Source: Halisarca cf. caerulea
Lineage: Eukaryota > Porifera > Demospongiae > Chondrillida > Halisarcidae
Direction of reading: 5' to 3'
Assembly (NCBI GenBank): GCA_963170055.1
Contig: CAUJGJ010000434.1
Coordinates: 3,426,817 to 3,451,816, forward strand
Length of the DNA: 25,000 nucleotides
Below the pieces are notes generated by a model, which was not told the DNA's origin, ran no database searches, and saw only the letters and a list, made by a program, of their open reading frames with translations. This document shows positions 1 to 11,324 of this stretch, one piece after another (the first letter of the stretch is position 1; each line of letters begins with the position of its first letter). A program made the position numbers and the translations under genes.

Positions 1-34
1 TGGCAACTGTGTTATGTTATGTTTACTCCTGTAG

Positions 35-1432
<1,398 letters not shown>

Positions 1433-1865
1433 TTATTGTTATTGTCTACTTCACTTTTATCTCTTTCTTGTTTGTCTCAGTTTCTCTGATATTTCACTAT
1501 AGTATTTGTCACCTTGTGAGACTGTATGTATATGTATGTTAGTATTTTCCCTATATGTGCACACGTTGTTTCACACTTCACTGTAGTTGTCCTTACTTTA
1601 GTGTCATTCCACACTTTCGTGCAATTCTTGTGTTAATTGTCATTGTAAATCTGGCATGTGTGCTTCCCATTTTTTGTTACCGTAACAGTATATTGTAATG
1701 TATTAAATTACTGTGCCTGTCTGTTCGTACAAGCCCTGTCGTGGAAAATCAAGACTTTTTCATGTACCTGCATTCTGTCTCCTTGTTGTTTAATATGTAT
1801 GTTGTGTAGGCTTAAGTTTGTTTTTGTTGCACATCTTGTTTGTTGCCTGAACAGGCTATTGTATG
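1433..1865 (+). other. Probable 3' UTR / flank of the Death-domain gene
   Basis: T-rich sequence directly after the stop codon, with no exon-like frame. An ATTAAA near 1702 could serve as a polyadenylation signal; nothing else fixes the transcript end. Confidence 0.35.
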
Positions 1866-1875
1866 TACACACACC

Positions 1876-1940
<65 letters not shown>

Positions 1941-1943
1941 CAT

Positions 1944-1984
<41 letters not shown>

Positions 1985-1986
1985 CA
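1866..1986. repeat. (CA)n microsatellite, interrupted
   Basis: Long CA run broken by an AACATG interruption near 1939 and a few single changes near both ends. Confidence 0.95.
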
Positions 1987-2425
1987 TACGTGTACACAAA
2001 CCCACACTCGGTCGATTTACTATTAATGCATGTGTCCAGCCTTTTTTGGTTGGTAAATGAAAAACTGATGTAGTTAACTTTGTTTCTCCAAATCAAGATC
2101 AGTACCTCTTATCCCTTGGTTGGGAATTACTGAATTGATTAGTAAACTTTTAATATTCTTGGCTTTGTGGCAAATCTTGGAATATCATGAAGAAAGTGAT
2201 CAAGGTTTTGGTTGAATGAAGTTGAACTCTTTTGTAGCTCTGTTCCTACATTTGGAACTCCGTCGTTCAGTATGTCACATTGGCTGGCTTTTTATTAATT
2301 CTTAGCATTTCATATTAACTGAATGTATGGACATTTGAATAGTTATTGTCAGTACGTGTTGCATGCTCATCTTTAATACGTAGTATACTATTGATTGACC
2401 ATCATTTAATTTAATATTTTCCATA
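1987..2425. other. Intergenic, no gene seen
   Basis: AT-rich sequence without an exon-like frame, a clear repeat or an RNA-like fold. Confidence 0.5.
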
Positions 2426-2601
2426 CAGTAGAATCTCGATAATTAGAACCATGATAATTAGAATATCTGGCTTAATTCAAACATTGATGAATGTACGGTT
2501 CCTAATGTAGGGAGTACATATGTGGCTGGTTAATTAGAACTTATGGATAATTAGAACTTTTTTACCGGAAAATCAAGGTTCTAATTAAAGAGATTTCACT
2601 G
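2426..2601. mobile_element. pogo/Tigger-like MITE, 176 bp, copy 1
   Basis: Seen: ends are CAGTAGAATCTC and (as reverse complement) CAGTGAAATCTC, flanked on both sides by TA (2424-2425, 2602-2603). Internally there are repeated GATAATTAGAAC motifs in both orientations. Known: pogo/Tigger elements of the Tc1/mariner superfamily duplicate TA and have CAGT...CTC ends. It has no coding capacity, so it would need a transposase in trans. A copy of almost the same length lies at 17486-17662. Confidence 0.75.
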
Positions 2602-2603
2602 TA

Positions 2604-2838
2604 TTAATTTTACTCTCAATGTGTACCAGTTTATGATTATTATTGAATGGTTGATATATAATTTATATCTTTGAAACATGATTCACACTGGTTAGTACTT
2701 AGCATAAAATTAATAGTTATTATTAAATAATTTAGTAAGGGTTGCATGATGTTTCGACCATGCATATGCGCGCACATGCATGCGTATAATATATAATTAG
2801 GTGAGTCCATGCAGGGCTTTATATAGATCTGCGGAAGT
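2604..2838. other. Intergenic AT-rich spacer
   Basis: No coding frame. A short alternating purine-pyrimidine run lies around 2760-2786. Confidence 0.4.
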
Positions 2839-3609
2839 CACAGGGTATTTATTTCAGCCCTCGGATATAACAGTAAAATGGCCGTCGCGAAACTTGACCA
2901 ATTTTCTTAGCATATTATGCTTCCAATACGGATAAACTTATACATTACACTTTATAAAATTAAACAAATGTTATTTGTAGGAACACCCGAAGAAGAAAAA
3001 GTACGAAACAGAGAAGTTTGAGGCAACAACAAAGGAGCCATAAACTTTCGGTAAAAGACAGAAATTGCCATTTCCGGAGGAGAAGATGACCCTGTAGCTT
3101 CACAAAATTTACTTCAGTCGCTGGCAAAATATCTGAACTATATGAATTTGCTTGATGTTTACTATTATAGCCTTGTTAAAAGCTTTTATTTGGAAAAAAG
3201 CACTTTTTGGTGCCCCGAAATCGGCAAAAATGGAAACAAATAAGGTAATTACTTTCGCTTACCTTATTATAGCATTATTCTACAAGCAGAATCCTATAGC
3301 CAAGACTACATTAAATGGAAAAGTTAGACAAACAGGAAAGTTGTAGGGCATTTTCTCCTCCGGAAAAGCTGATTTCTCTTTGCCTATTAAAAAACGTCCA
3401 TTTTGATGACGTATCATGATGCGGGGCTGTGACATCACTAACATTGATATCTACTTATAATGGGGCACTTTCAGTGACGTTCTCATTTGTATGACGTAGT
3501 TTACAATTTGTGGTGACGTTGTTTACTGTTAGGGGTGACATTGTTTATAAATTTGGTGCGTGCACGCCCCAAATCCCAAGCAGCTGTGGGCTGAAATAAA
3601 TGCCCTGTG
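2839..3609. mobile_element. Foldback/MITE-like element bounded by 22-bp inverted repeats
   Basis: The 22 bases at 2839-2860 (beginning CACAGGG and ending CAGCCC) match the reverse complement of 3588-3609 at 21 of 22 positions. A second inverted pair of 29 bases, 3060-3088 and 3349-3377, shares the core TTTCCGGAGGAGAA and is nested inside, so the two arms could fold over much of their length. I see no transposase frame and no convincing target-site duplication. The right arm has a cluster of TGACGT motifs. The superfamily is not clear. Confidence 0.68.
3407..3541. promoter_or_regulatory. Cluster of TGACGT (CRE/ATF-like) motifs
   Basis: TGACGT occurs at 3407, 3475, 3492 and 3514; the variants TGACAT lie at 3429 (as TGACATCA) and TGACATTG at 3536. 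Known: bZIP factors of the CREB/ATF class bind TGACGTCA and its half sites. Whether this is functional or simply internal repetition of the foldback element is unknown. Confidence 0.35.
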
Positions 3610-3663
3610 GTAGCCCTCTGGGCCAGTTGTGCATGAATTTAATTATGATTCTGTACATGTTTT

Positions 3664-3706
3664 GCAGGTGAGTTATGTCCGATTTTGGACATAACACAAA
3701 ATGGCC
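3664..3706. repeat. Terminus-like sequence with subterminal hairpin
   Basis: GCAGGTGAG is followed by a perfect 9-bp stem (GTTATGTCC / GGACATAAC, 3672-3695, loop of six) and then AAAATGGCCG. The same order of parts, in reverse complement, stands at 11300-11343, so this is probably an end of a related transposon. Confidence 0.55.
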
Positions 3707-4175
3707 GACGCTTCGTAGACACTAAAATTAATCCCCATTTTTTGCTTTCTGCAATGGGTAATATTGGCATGAGTTCGAACCTACTAATCTACATTACAAA
3801 CATATTATATTGACGTACATGATGTTGGTGTTCCCTTTAAGACAATCTACATGCAAGTCAAACGTCCCACTACGCGCAATTTAATTCTTCGACTACTGTC
3901 GAAAAGACAAACAAGCAAAATCGCAGTGGTAAAAATCTCAGCTTCTGAACACGCCATTAGGTTCAAACAACTCCTTAGATACATAAGTGCCCTGAAAGAT
4001 TCCTGGAGCCCGGTAGATCAAAGCACGGCTGTTATGTCCAGGGGTTTCCGTCGTTTCCGTCGAGCATGCACGAACATTCAATTTCTACTGGCGACTGTCA
4101 CATATGTATACTCATACTCTCTATGTATATCCTAATCATGTACGTACTAGCGGTATATAGTTTTAAGATACAACC
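3707..4175. other. Non-coding or decayed element interior
   Basis: A 94-codon open frame at 3851-4135 has a basic, low-complexity-free translation, but no family, splice context or start context supports it. I treat the stretch as repeat-derived. Confidence 0.35.
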
Positions 4176-4382
4176 TACGCAGGTATGTTATGGCAGAATC
4201 GGAGACAATGTGGGAGTTTTGTGGTTTAAAATGGTATGCGATCAATTCTTTACACCTTAGTCAGTTTGGCACATCATTGTCATGTGACCTCGCCGGTTAC
4301 ACGCTCGTGATTGCACTACGTCATGATATTATTACCACTGAACTGCGTGCGTGCATGCCGTCCTGAGCCACGTGGAATCAAG

Positions 4383-4551
4383 ATGGCGGAACAAGTGAAG
4401 AGAGGAGCTGGTAATAAGTTTTAGGCCGTTCAGTGCACGACGCTCGTGTCATTTGTCATCACTTTATGTACGTATGTATATGGGATTGATTCATGCAGCG
4501 AGCACTATCATGCAACATGGACATCTCTATCTCAGCCGAGATTTGAAACAA
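4383..4551 (+). CDS. Candidate first two exons of an unidentified gene
   Basis: The start lies in AAGATGGCGG, which overlaps a YY1-type motif often found at animal gene starts, with an E-box CACGTG 14 bases upstream. Exon 1 (4383-4410) ends at GTAATA; exon 2 (4499-4551) follows the acceptor tcatgcag and ends at a consensus donor GTAAGTA. Reading phase agrees, giving MAEQVKRGAA followed by STIMQHGHLYLSRDLKQ. No family is recognised. I could not place the next exon: the acceptor at 5505 would give 18 more codons and a stop in the required phase, but the more protein-like frame there (KVHLLPFLHPDDVKWNLQ) is out of phase. It may be a host gene start, or a second gene of the enclosing repeat-bounded interval. 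Confidence 0.35.
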
Positions 4552-4660
4552 GTAAGTAAATTGTAATTAGTTATACATGATATATAGGTTACATTATTGA
4601 TGCTTTCATATATCTATAATCTAAGAGTTATCTATACAACTTATATATTACCTAAATTGA

Positions 4661-4684
4661 CACTCTCCAATTTTTTGGAGAGTG
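4661..4684. repeat. Perfect 10-bp hairpin
   Basis: CACTCTCCAA, four T, then TTGGAGAGTG. It lies in the presumed intron after 4551. It is not followed by a recognisable element. Confidence 0.6.
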
Positions 4685-4799
4685 CTAACCTAGTAGGGGT
4701 GAAGTGCGTGGTTGTGGTACTAGCGGTGATTGTGTTGGTAGTGGTGGTGGGGAGGGGTGGGGTAGCGCAGATGCTACATAGTTTGCAGTGTTCGTGTGT

Positions 4800-4985
4800 G
4801 GTGGTGGTGGGAGTGCAATAGTTGGTGGTGATGGGGGTGATGGTAATAGGGGTGCTATTGGGGGTGGTGATAATAGGGGTGCTATAGGTGGTGGTGATGG
4901 GGGTGATTGTAATAGGGGTGCTATAGGTGGTGGTAATAGGGGTGCTATAGGTGGTGGTGATGGGGGTGTTGTAGTTGTTGGTGGC
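4800..4985. repeat. G-rich coding-like minisatellite
   Basis: Units end in the constant core AATAGGGGTGCTAT and have variable fronts made of GGT/GAT/GGG triplets; successive units are about 39, 27, 39 and 24 bases, all multiples of three. One + frame reads Gly-rich (GGGDNRGAI); minus frames read Pro-rich (SPPPIAPLL). On the minus strand a very good acceptor, ttttctccaccctacag, stands at about 5064 just before the tract and is followed by an open frame to about 4685, so a minus-strand proline-rich exon is possible. No donor or gene context confirms it. Confidence 0.7.
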
Positions 4986-5063
4986 TTGTGAGTCTTTGGT
5001 GGCACTGGGGTACGTGGATATGCCTCCATTTGGGTGGTCACTTGGTTCTGGCAAAGTCTGCAT

Positions 5064-6591
5064 CTGTAGGGTGGAGAAAATACATACGTACGTATATTGT
5101 TATTAGTGATTCTTAGACTTCACCGTTCAATATAAGTGTGTGTGTGGCTGCATACCTACGTAGTTGGCTGTGTTGGTGTCAAGCTATACCTATGTAGTGA
5201 GACTATTACCCAAAGTTCTCTGCTAGCCACAGAGCTATTGAAACCATCATGTGCTACCATGTAGGCTCTAATTTACATGGTGCTTAGTTTTCAAGTTGCA
5301 AATTCCACAAATGAGATTCATTCAGGAATAACACATACCGTATATGCAGTAGCTGGTACTGGTTGGTAAGGATTTATGAAAGGATACCTGAGCTTGGATA
5401 TGACTAAATACCCCAATAACAATATTATTGATCAAATGTGAAGTACACAGAGTCTTAGAGAAATACTCAAGGATGCACTGCACTAAATTCTCACCATGTG
5501 TTGCAGGTCACTTGGATTAATGTGTTGGAAGGTGCACTTGCTGCCCTTCCTACACCCAGATGATGTTAAATGGAATCTGCAGGGTTTAGTTTAAATTTGT
5601 ATTTCTTTTTCCCTGGACAAAGTAAAGAGCAGTTGATAAAGTGTACGTAACAGTACTACTATGTTCATTTCACTCAGACTCTTAACATATGTAGCTACAT
5701 AAATTGAGTTTGCTCACTTTCTTTGGACTTTCCTCCCTGAACTATTTGCCTACAATATTTTACATTGATGGTAGACATCCTGCAGTAATTTCTTCCCAGT
5801 TAGAAGCGGAGCAGAAAACTGGTTTGCCTAGTACATATGCTTAAATACTGTCAGGCATGGGTCCAGTGAGGTGCTGTTTCCATATTGTTTATGCATTGTG
5901 GGGTGTTGTTTATGGTGCCATGTGAAATGCAGCACTGCTGCATGTGTAGTACCACCTGGGGGGCTGTTTATCTAGTGCAACAATGAGTATAACTTGTATT
6001 ATCATGCATGCATGGTGCATCAGCTCGTCCTTAGACACATTCCAAACCTGCGTTCTGGAAAACGCATTGTCTTCTGTGGAGTACAAACTATTCTATAATT
6101 GCAGTCCACATTTTCGGACTTGATTTTTCACAAATCTGGGCATGGATTTGGATTTGAAAGAACTCTTTTGTAGTTATGTATTCCACTATTCCACACTTTT
6201 GTTATTCCATTATTCTGCGTTTTAGTAACTTCCCTCACAAACATTGTCTTCGTTATTTGGAGTTGTGATGTACTACACATCACATGTGTATAGTGGAGAT
6301 GAAATGTGGAGATGTCTTCTGGTAATTTGGTGGTTTTTAGAAAAACCGTTTGTGATCCACTATTTGAGGATAGACCCTATAGACATTCATTACCATGCAA
6401 CAGCATTCAATGAGGGGAGCATATTCAGCTGTTTTGCAGGTAAAATTAACTCTTGTCTTGGGCTCCTATTCAAGCAGACCTCCCCATTCAGACAGAACGT
6501 GATCTACGTACCAGTCACTCAAGTATCACTTACAAGTTTACTCTAAATGTACATAATATGTACATACGTATGTATGTAATTATACTCTGCA
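5064..6591. other. Stretch without a supported gene
   Basis: Possible exon-like pieces on the + strand are 5506-5590 (after gtgttgcag) and 6341-6439 (between ggtttttag and the donor GTAAAA). Neither can be joined in phase to a neighbour. No repeat with clear ends was found. Confidence 0.35.
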
Positions 6592-7438
6592 TTAGGCCAC
6601 ATGAGTCAGCAGTACAGTGGCTTTCTTAAGATCATTTGACAACTTTTTGTACATTTGTGTTTTCTTCTGCTTATTTCTTTCCAATACAATCATTTCCTTC
6701 TGTAATCCAGTGCGTAAGTACACTAGTTTTCTTCTAAAGAATTGTTTCAACATTTTATACTCATTAGAATTGGTGTTACCAGCAGTCTTCAATTCGTCCA
6801 GAGATTTCAACTCTGGGGAATTACCTACAGTTGTACTCAGTGCATTGGCAAGTTTTGACTGGAATGTATGCTTATTGCCAGTTGCCTGTGGTATGGTTTG
6901 AGATCCATGGCTGGACTGTGTCATAGCAGTTGTAGTAGTTTGTGACTGTTCTGGGGAGTTAGTCACTTCAGATTGTAGCATGGTATTCAGCACTGCTGTT
7001 GACTCACTTTCATCAGACTTTTCATTGCCATCTGCAGCACTCTCTTGTTCCACAGGTGTGCATTGATTTCTCTGTGGGGTGGAAGTTGTTAGTGGCATGG
7101 GAATTGATTCATTAGACACAGACCATAATTCACTGACACTACTGTGAGCATGTGTTGGGCCTTCAGTGTTTAATGGAGTAGTGTCCATTGCCTCAGATAC
7201 ATCAGTCTGAGAGTCAAGTGTTTCCAGGTCACTAGACGTTTGTCCTAATTCTGTTACATTTAGAATGGAACCACTGCAACTGTCATAGTCTCTCACAGCT
7301 GTGATTGGAAGGCCAACTTTGTTTTGTAGTATCAATCTCCAGCATTCAGTAGCTCTAATGGAGACGTCCTTCAAGGATGCACTCCTGAAGTGTAGCACAT
7401 TGGGGCCCTCAGTGTGATACTCTGGGTCTAGGTCACTA
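6592..7438 (-). CDS. C-terminal continuation in the +1 frame of the long protein
   Basis: From the stop at 7436 the shifted frame runs on for about 280 codons to a TAA or like stop at 6592. The first part, GPNVLHFRSASLKDV then ATECWRLILQNKVGLP, looks like a folded domain and reads as the natural continuation of GVWWNKSARQWYCNVPG. A Ser/Thr/Gln-rich linker follows, then a basic, probably coiled-coil end (FFRRKLVYLRTGLQKEMIVL, KKTQMYKKLSNDLKKA). The frame is open upstream to 7719, but that overlap encodes a less convincing sequence than the main frame. No GT-AG intron of reasonable size joins the two frames in phase. It may be a pseudogene lesion, a base error, or true +1 frameshifting. Confidence 0.55.
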
Positions 7439-10400
7439 TCCAGGAACATTACAGTACCATTGCCGGGCAGATTTGTTCCACCACACCCCTTCCCCATGTA
7501 CAAGATAGTGTGCAATTCTTTGTAGGTGGCACTGGAACTCTCCCAAGTGGTTCTGGATAAACTCTTTGCTATAGCAACTCCCAGGGTAGTGAGGGAGATT
7601 TTTTGCACTTTGTTTGATTCTAGAATGTTCACTGGACATCTTACTGTAGCAGTTAGGTTCAGGACTAGAGTCCAGTTGTTTGCACTGTAGCTTAATAAGT
7701 AGGGACTCAACAAACCCATCTATTTTATGGTCAGTGTTCATGGCTGCACGTCCAGCCTGCTTGAAAAGGCGCTCCTCAGCATTAGCCGAACGGCTGCAGA
7801 CCAGCTCATGTTGAACTGGGCCGTGGATTAGCATGGAGTGGAAGTAGATTGAAGACCTGTCTGGTTTGAATAGGCCAATGTATGTCACATGGTGCAGGAA
7901 AGCACAGTTGTAAAATTGCAAGCACTGTCTAGGTGATCGCTTGCTGTCATTAGAGTACACTATTTCTGAGATCTTGACTAGTGTGCTGATCAGTATATAG
8001 ACTGGATCATTTGTGTCTACTTTACCTGCAAGTATATGCATGACCTGGAGCAGTGCATTCCTATAGTCTGAACCATAGAGTTTGGGTTTTTTGTGAAAGT
8101 CATCAAGGTACTCCTGCACCTTGGATTTCACATTTGGCTGGGCAATTACGCTTGGGATTTGAGGCAACAGAGTAGCTATGTGACCTTTTAAATCATGAAG
8201 GGGCTCAAATGACAAAACAGTGTAGTCAAGTAGATTCATATCCCACAGGTCAGCAGTGGGGTTCAACAACAATAGAGCTGGCACCCTCTGGACCCCACAG
8301 AGGTGGTTCTTGAGGATGTCAGTCATGCCTTTCTTATTGTTAGGCGGAAAGTCGTATATCTGCCTACTCAACAGTTCCTGCCTCAACTGTTCACGGGTGA
8401 GAGACTCAAAGCTGCATAGTTTGTTTGGGACTTTGCCCATCACACCGCAAGTAGCAGTAGTTTGAATGTCTTGTAGGGTTCTTAGTTTACAGGTTTGTAC
8501 CATGGCAGTGTAGTTAGCAAAGTTCTTTACATGGGAGTTGCATGCAATACAGCAATAGTTGCCCCCTCTTTGTATGCCTGCCTCAAACCAGGCTGACTGC
8601 TTATCACCCTTAAAAAACTGTAGTGAGTCATATATTCTGAGTCCGTCTTCTAGGTCAATGGGGTCAGATAGGCCATCTAGGCATGCTAACCTCTCTGGAA
8701 TCAACCCAGCTTGATCTGCTGAGGATGATGAACAGTGGGCCATTATATACACCTCACCCTGCTCTACCATCTCTTGTACACTCATGGTGGACTTACTAGA
8801 TCCAGCTACCTCCTCGTCTGTGAGGTACACTAGAGGGTTGTACACTGCCCCGACAACAAACACTACCAGGCCGTACCCTAGGAGTACAGAGTGGTCAGAC
8901 CAAACCCACAGAGACCTGTTACGTTGGTACAATTTCAGTAGGGTTCTCATATAGTGCACTTCTTTTGACTCAAACTCGGGTAGAGCACATGGAGCAACTT
9001 TTGCAACTAAAGCTAGTATTTCATCCCTGCCCATTTCATTGATCTGAGAGTCACTGTACAGACGCATCAAGGGCCTATGCTTGTCTGTCAGTTTTTGTCG
9101 AATTTCTGTCAATGAGTACTTGCGGCCCATAGCAGTCTTTTCACTTTTCTCCCCATTTTTGTAATAGGCCACTGGCAAAGGACAACATGGGGACCCTACA
9201 CTAATCACATTGGTGTCAATCAGCTCCTTCTCTTGTAACTTCAACTTCTTACTGGTAGGTAGTGCTGGCATGCTTACATCTGAATTTTCATACTTTTTCA
9301 GAATGCTTTTTGGTTTTGAAACTACCTCAAGTCCTGGTATGTCAGCACCTAGCTCTATCGCTAACAGTTTGATTTTGTGGCCTGCATCTGTCCCACTGAT
9401 CTCAAACTCTTTTGCCAGTGCACTACCTACAAACTTTTCAGTGTTGTCCCAGTTTTTCAGTTTGTGGCATAAGGCTTGGAAGTCCGTAGTATTTGGGCAG
9501 TCACTCTCTTTCAGGGGGGGCCTTTTTCTAGACGTTTTCGGCTGGGTGGTGTCTGGCCTTTCATAGAATGTGGCAAGTCTTTGTTTGTCATATCTTGAAA
9601 AACTGGTGTCATGTGCATGAACACCAATTACAGCATTCTCAGCTAGGGCCTTATTGACGTCAGAAGTGCATTGTTTCTGGACATTTTTGGTGATTTCTTT
9701 AAAAGGGCCTATGTGATTGATAGCTACTTCTGCAAATGGTTGACCCGTTGAAGCAAGGCACAATGAATTGATTTTGTCATATTTGGTTTTAGCAAATCGT
9801 TTGGCTGAAAGTTTTTCCAATGGACCATAGAGATTTTCCTCATTTTCAGCCTCAAAATGTGGCCTCATTGGCATTGCATGTTGTAATTCGGTGTTTTGTA
9901 CAGCACAGACTATGCACTTGGAAGCAGAGTGGCTTGACTTTGTATTTTTGTCTAATTTTTCCCACTGTGCCAGTGAGAATTTGTCCAAATATTTCTGCCT
10001 TGCTTCATAGGGATGCCATTTTGCGTTAAATGCAGCCACAACAGACTCAACATACCTTTCAAAGGTAGACATACGACCTGTATATTCCCTTTCAAACCAA
10101 GATTTGGGCAGTTTCCATATTGAGCCGAAGAGTTTCTGGAATTGTTCTATAGGGTCCTTAATCTCTTTTACTTGGGTACTGTCTACAGGGACTACTGTAC
10201 TGCACCCACCTACTTCAGTTGTTCCCTTTTTCTCAGGTTGTGTGATAGGACCTATGGTACACTCACCTGCATTTGCTGTAGTGGTTGTTTCTCCTGTAAA
10301 ATCACTACTTCTGCTAGTGTCAGTGCAGGGGGTCTTACCATGACTAGTTTTGTTCTTTTTCTCAATAGGTCGTTTTGAAAAAAGCTGGAACACCCCTGTA

Positions 10401-10576
10401 CGGACATACGCACAGTTGAGGAGAAGGGCAACTGGTGTTTTCCGTGGCATCACTGCAGAGACCTGCAGTAGTGTGTATATTATGTGTGAGCTCTTTGCCC
10501 ATTTCAACACTGACAATTCTTTTATTGACTTACTTGTTTTCAAAATTTGAATAGTTAAATTTGGTTGTACCAGCAA
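7436..10576 (-). CDS. Long uncharacterised protein with SAP-like motif (main frame)
   Basis: Unspliced, the frame has 1046 codons. A short intron is likely near the 5' end: donor GTAAGTC at 10533-10527 and acceptor ctctgcag ending at 10453; the join keeps phase, giving an N-terminus of 14 residues plus MMPRKTPVALLL. A start at 10450 is the other choice (1004 residues). Seen, in unspliced numbering: Cys pair CIVC near 221; NYCCIACNS near 677; an SAP-like helix-extension-helix LTREQLRQELLSRQI followed by lysines near 724; FEPLHDLKGHI near 792; and EERLFKQAGRAAM near the C-terminus. From memory these last motifs resemble a family of long, nearly intronless uncharacterised proteins of sponges and cnidarians, perhaps transposon-derived; this was not checked. 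SAP motifs bind DNA or RNA. The frame ends with tandem stops TAG TGA while the protein seems to continue in the +1 frame. Confidence 0.7.
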   Translation of the reverse strand: MLVQPNLTIQILKTSKSIKELSVLKWAKSSHIIYTLLQVSAVMPRKTPVALLLNCAYVRTGVFQLFSKRPIEKKNKTSHGKTPCTDTSRSSDFTGETTTTANAGECTIGPITQPEKKGTTEVGGCSTVVPVDSTQVKEIKDPIEQFQKLFGSIWKLPKSWFEREYTGRMSTFERYVESVVAAFNAKWHPYEARQKYLDKFSLAQWEKLDKNTKSSHSASKCIVCAVQNTELQHAMPMRPHFEAENEENLYGPLEKLSAKRFAKTKYDKINSLCLASTGQPFAEVAINHIGPFKEITKNVQKQCTSDVNKALAENAVIGVHAHDTSFSRYDKQRLATFYERPDTTQPKTSRKRPPLKESDCPNTTDFQALCHKLKNWDNTEKFVGSALAKEFEISGTDAGHKIKLLAIELGADIPGLEVVSKPKSILKKYENSDVSMPALPTSKKLKLQEKELIDTNVISVGSPCCPLPVAYYKNGEKSEKTAMGRKYSLTEIRQKLTDKHRPLMRLYSDSQINEMGRDEILALVAKVAPCALPEFESKEVHYMRTLLKLYQRNRSLWVWSDHSVLLGYGLVVFVVGAVYNPLVYLTDEEVAGSSKSTMSVQEMVEQGEVYIMAHCSSSSADQAGLIPERLACLDGLSDPIDLEDGLRIYDSLQFFKGDKQSAWFEAGIQRGGNYCCIACNSHVKNFANYTAMVQTCKLRTLQDIQTTATCGVMGKVPNKLCSFESLTREQLRQELLSRQIYDFPPNNKKGMTDILKNHLCGVQRVPALLLLNPTADLWDMNLLDYTVLSFEPLHDLKGHIATLLPQIPSVIAQPNVKSKVQEYLDDFHKKPKLYGSDYRNALLQVMHILAGKVDTNDPVYILISTLVKISEIVYSNDSKRSPRQCLQFYNCAFLHHVTYIGLFKPDRSSIYFHSMLIHGPVQHELVCSRSANAEERLFKQAGRAAMNTDHKIDGFVESLLIKLQCKQLDSSPEPNCYSKMSSEHSRIKQSAKNLPHYPGSCYSKEFIQNHLGEFQCHLQRIAHYLVHGEGVWWNKSARQWYCNVPG

Positions 10577-10892
10577 TAGAAGAGACTCTGGCTTTCAAAG
10601 TTGGCAACTTGAACGGCAGTAGACTGCGAGCTTGTTGATCTGTGTCCGATCGAACTTAGAAATTTCTAATTTCCCTCCAAAGTTGTGACCACGAAATACG
10701 TACTACGTATACACTGTGTACGCCTGGTGCTCTCCTCGAGTGAGATACGGAAATTGTATAAGTGAACACGTGAGGTCATGTGACCAAGGGGCCGAGAAGA
10801 AGTCTTGTATTATAGGAAAGTTATGTCAAAAAAGGCGGAGAACTAAACCTCCACCGGTATGCTCGAAACTTTATCAGATTATTCCTAAAGGA

Positions 10893-11048
10893 CTGAACTT
10901 CCAATTTTGGATATGGGAAGATTGTCGGTCTTATCGTTCGGTTTATGCACGGCCTTTTGTTGCTACAACCGTTCTGTTAAAGCAGAAATCCTTTGACATA
11001 ACAGCCGTGGAACGGAGCAGCGCCTTCCCATATCCGAAAATGTAAGTT
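10893..11048. repeat. Inverted repeat, about 26-bp arms
   Basis: AACTTCCAATTTTGGATATGGGAAG near 10896-10920 pairs with 11024-11048 apart from a few mismatches; GGATATGGGAAG is exact. The overlapping + strand open frame 10716-11045 shows no family features. Confidence 0.55.
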
Positions 11049-11324
11049 TGGGGTATGTTCTATCTTGTGAATCGACTTGTGTATCAAGACTCAGAGATCT
11101 TCCTTTCCGCCTTTTTGCATATTGCTTGTTTTGATATGGTTGAGAAATTGCGATCATGCAACAGGTACAACACGTTTTCGGTCCTTTAAATCACACATGA
11201 GCAAAATATAAATGTTCAACTCGCTATCTGGATGGTTTCTTGGGGCTTCAAACCTGCAGGAAGGTAAAACAAGGCGTTTGATTCGGGCGTTCGGAAACGG
11301 CAGCCATTTTGTTTTATGGCAAAA
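11047..11324. other. Spacer, no gene seen
   Basis: No coding frame of note. The right end contains AACGGCAGCCATTTTGTTTTATGGC, which is the inner part of the transposon-like end at 11325-11346. Confidence 0.4.

Noticed and set aside
3851..4135. 94-codon + strand open frame
   Set aside because: No recognised motif, no splice or start context, and it lies among repeat ends; kept only as a note.
6244..6546. 100-codon + strand open frame
   Set aside because: Composition and lack of context argue against one exon; only 6341-6439 has splice-like borders and cannot be placed.
7436..7466. A 30-base GT-AG intron joining the two frames of the long gene
   Set aside because: Too short for spliceosomal removal, and the join makes an immediate stop codon.
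10716..11045. 109-codon + strand open frame
   Set aside because: It spans an inverted repeat and shows no family feature; no Kozak or splice support.
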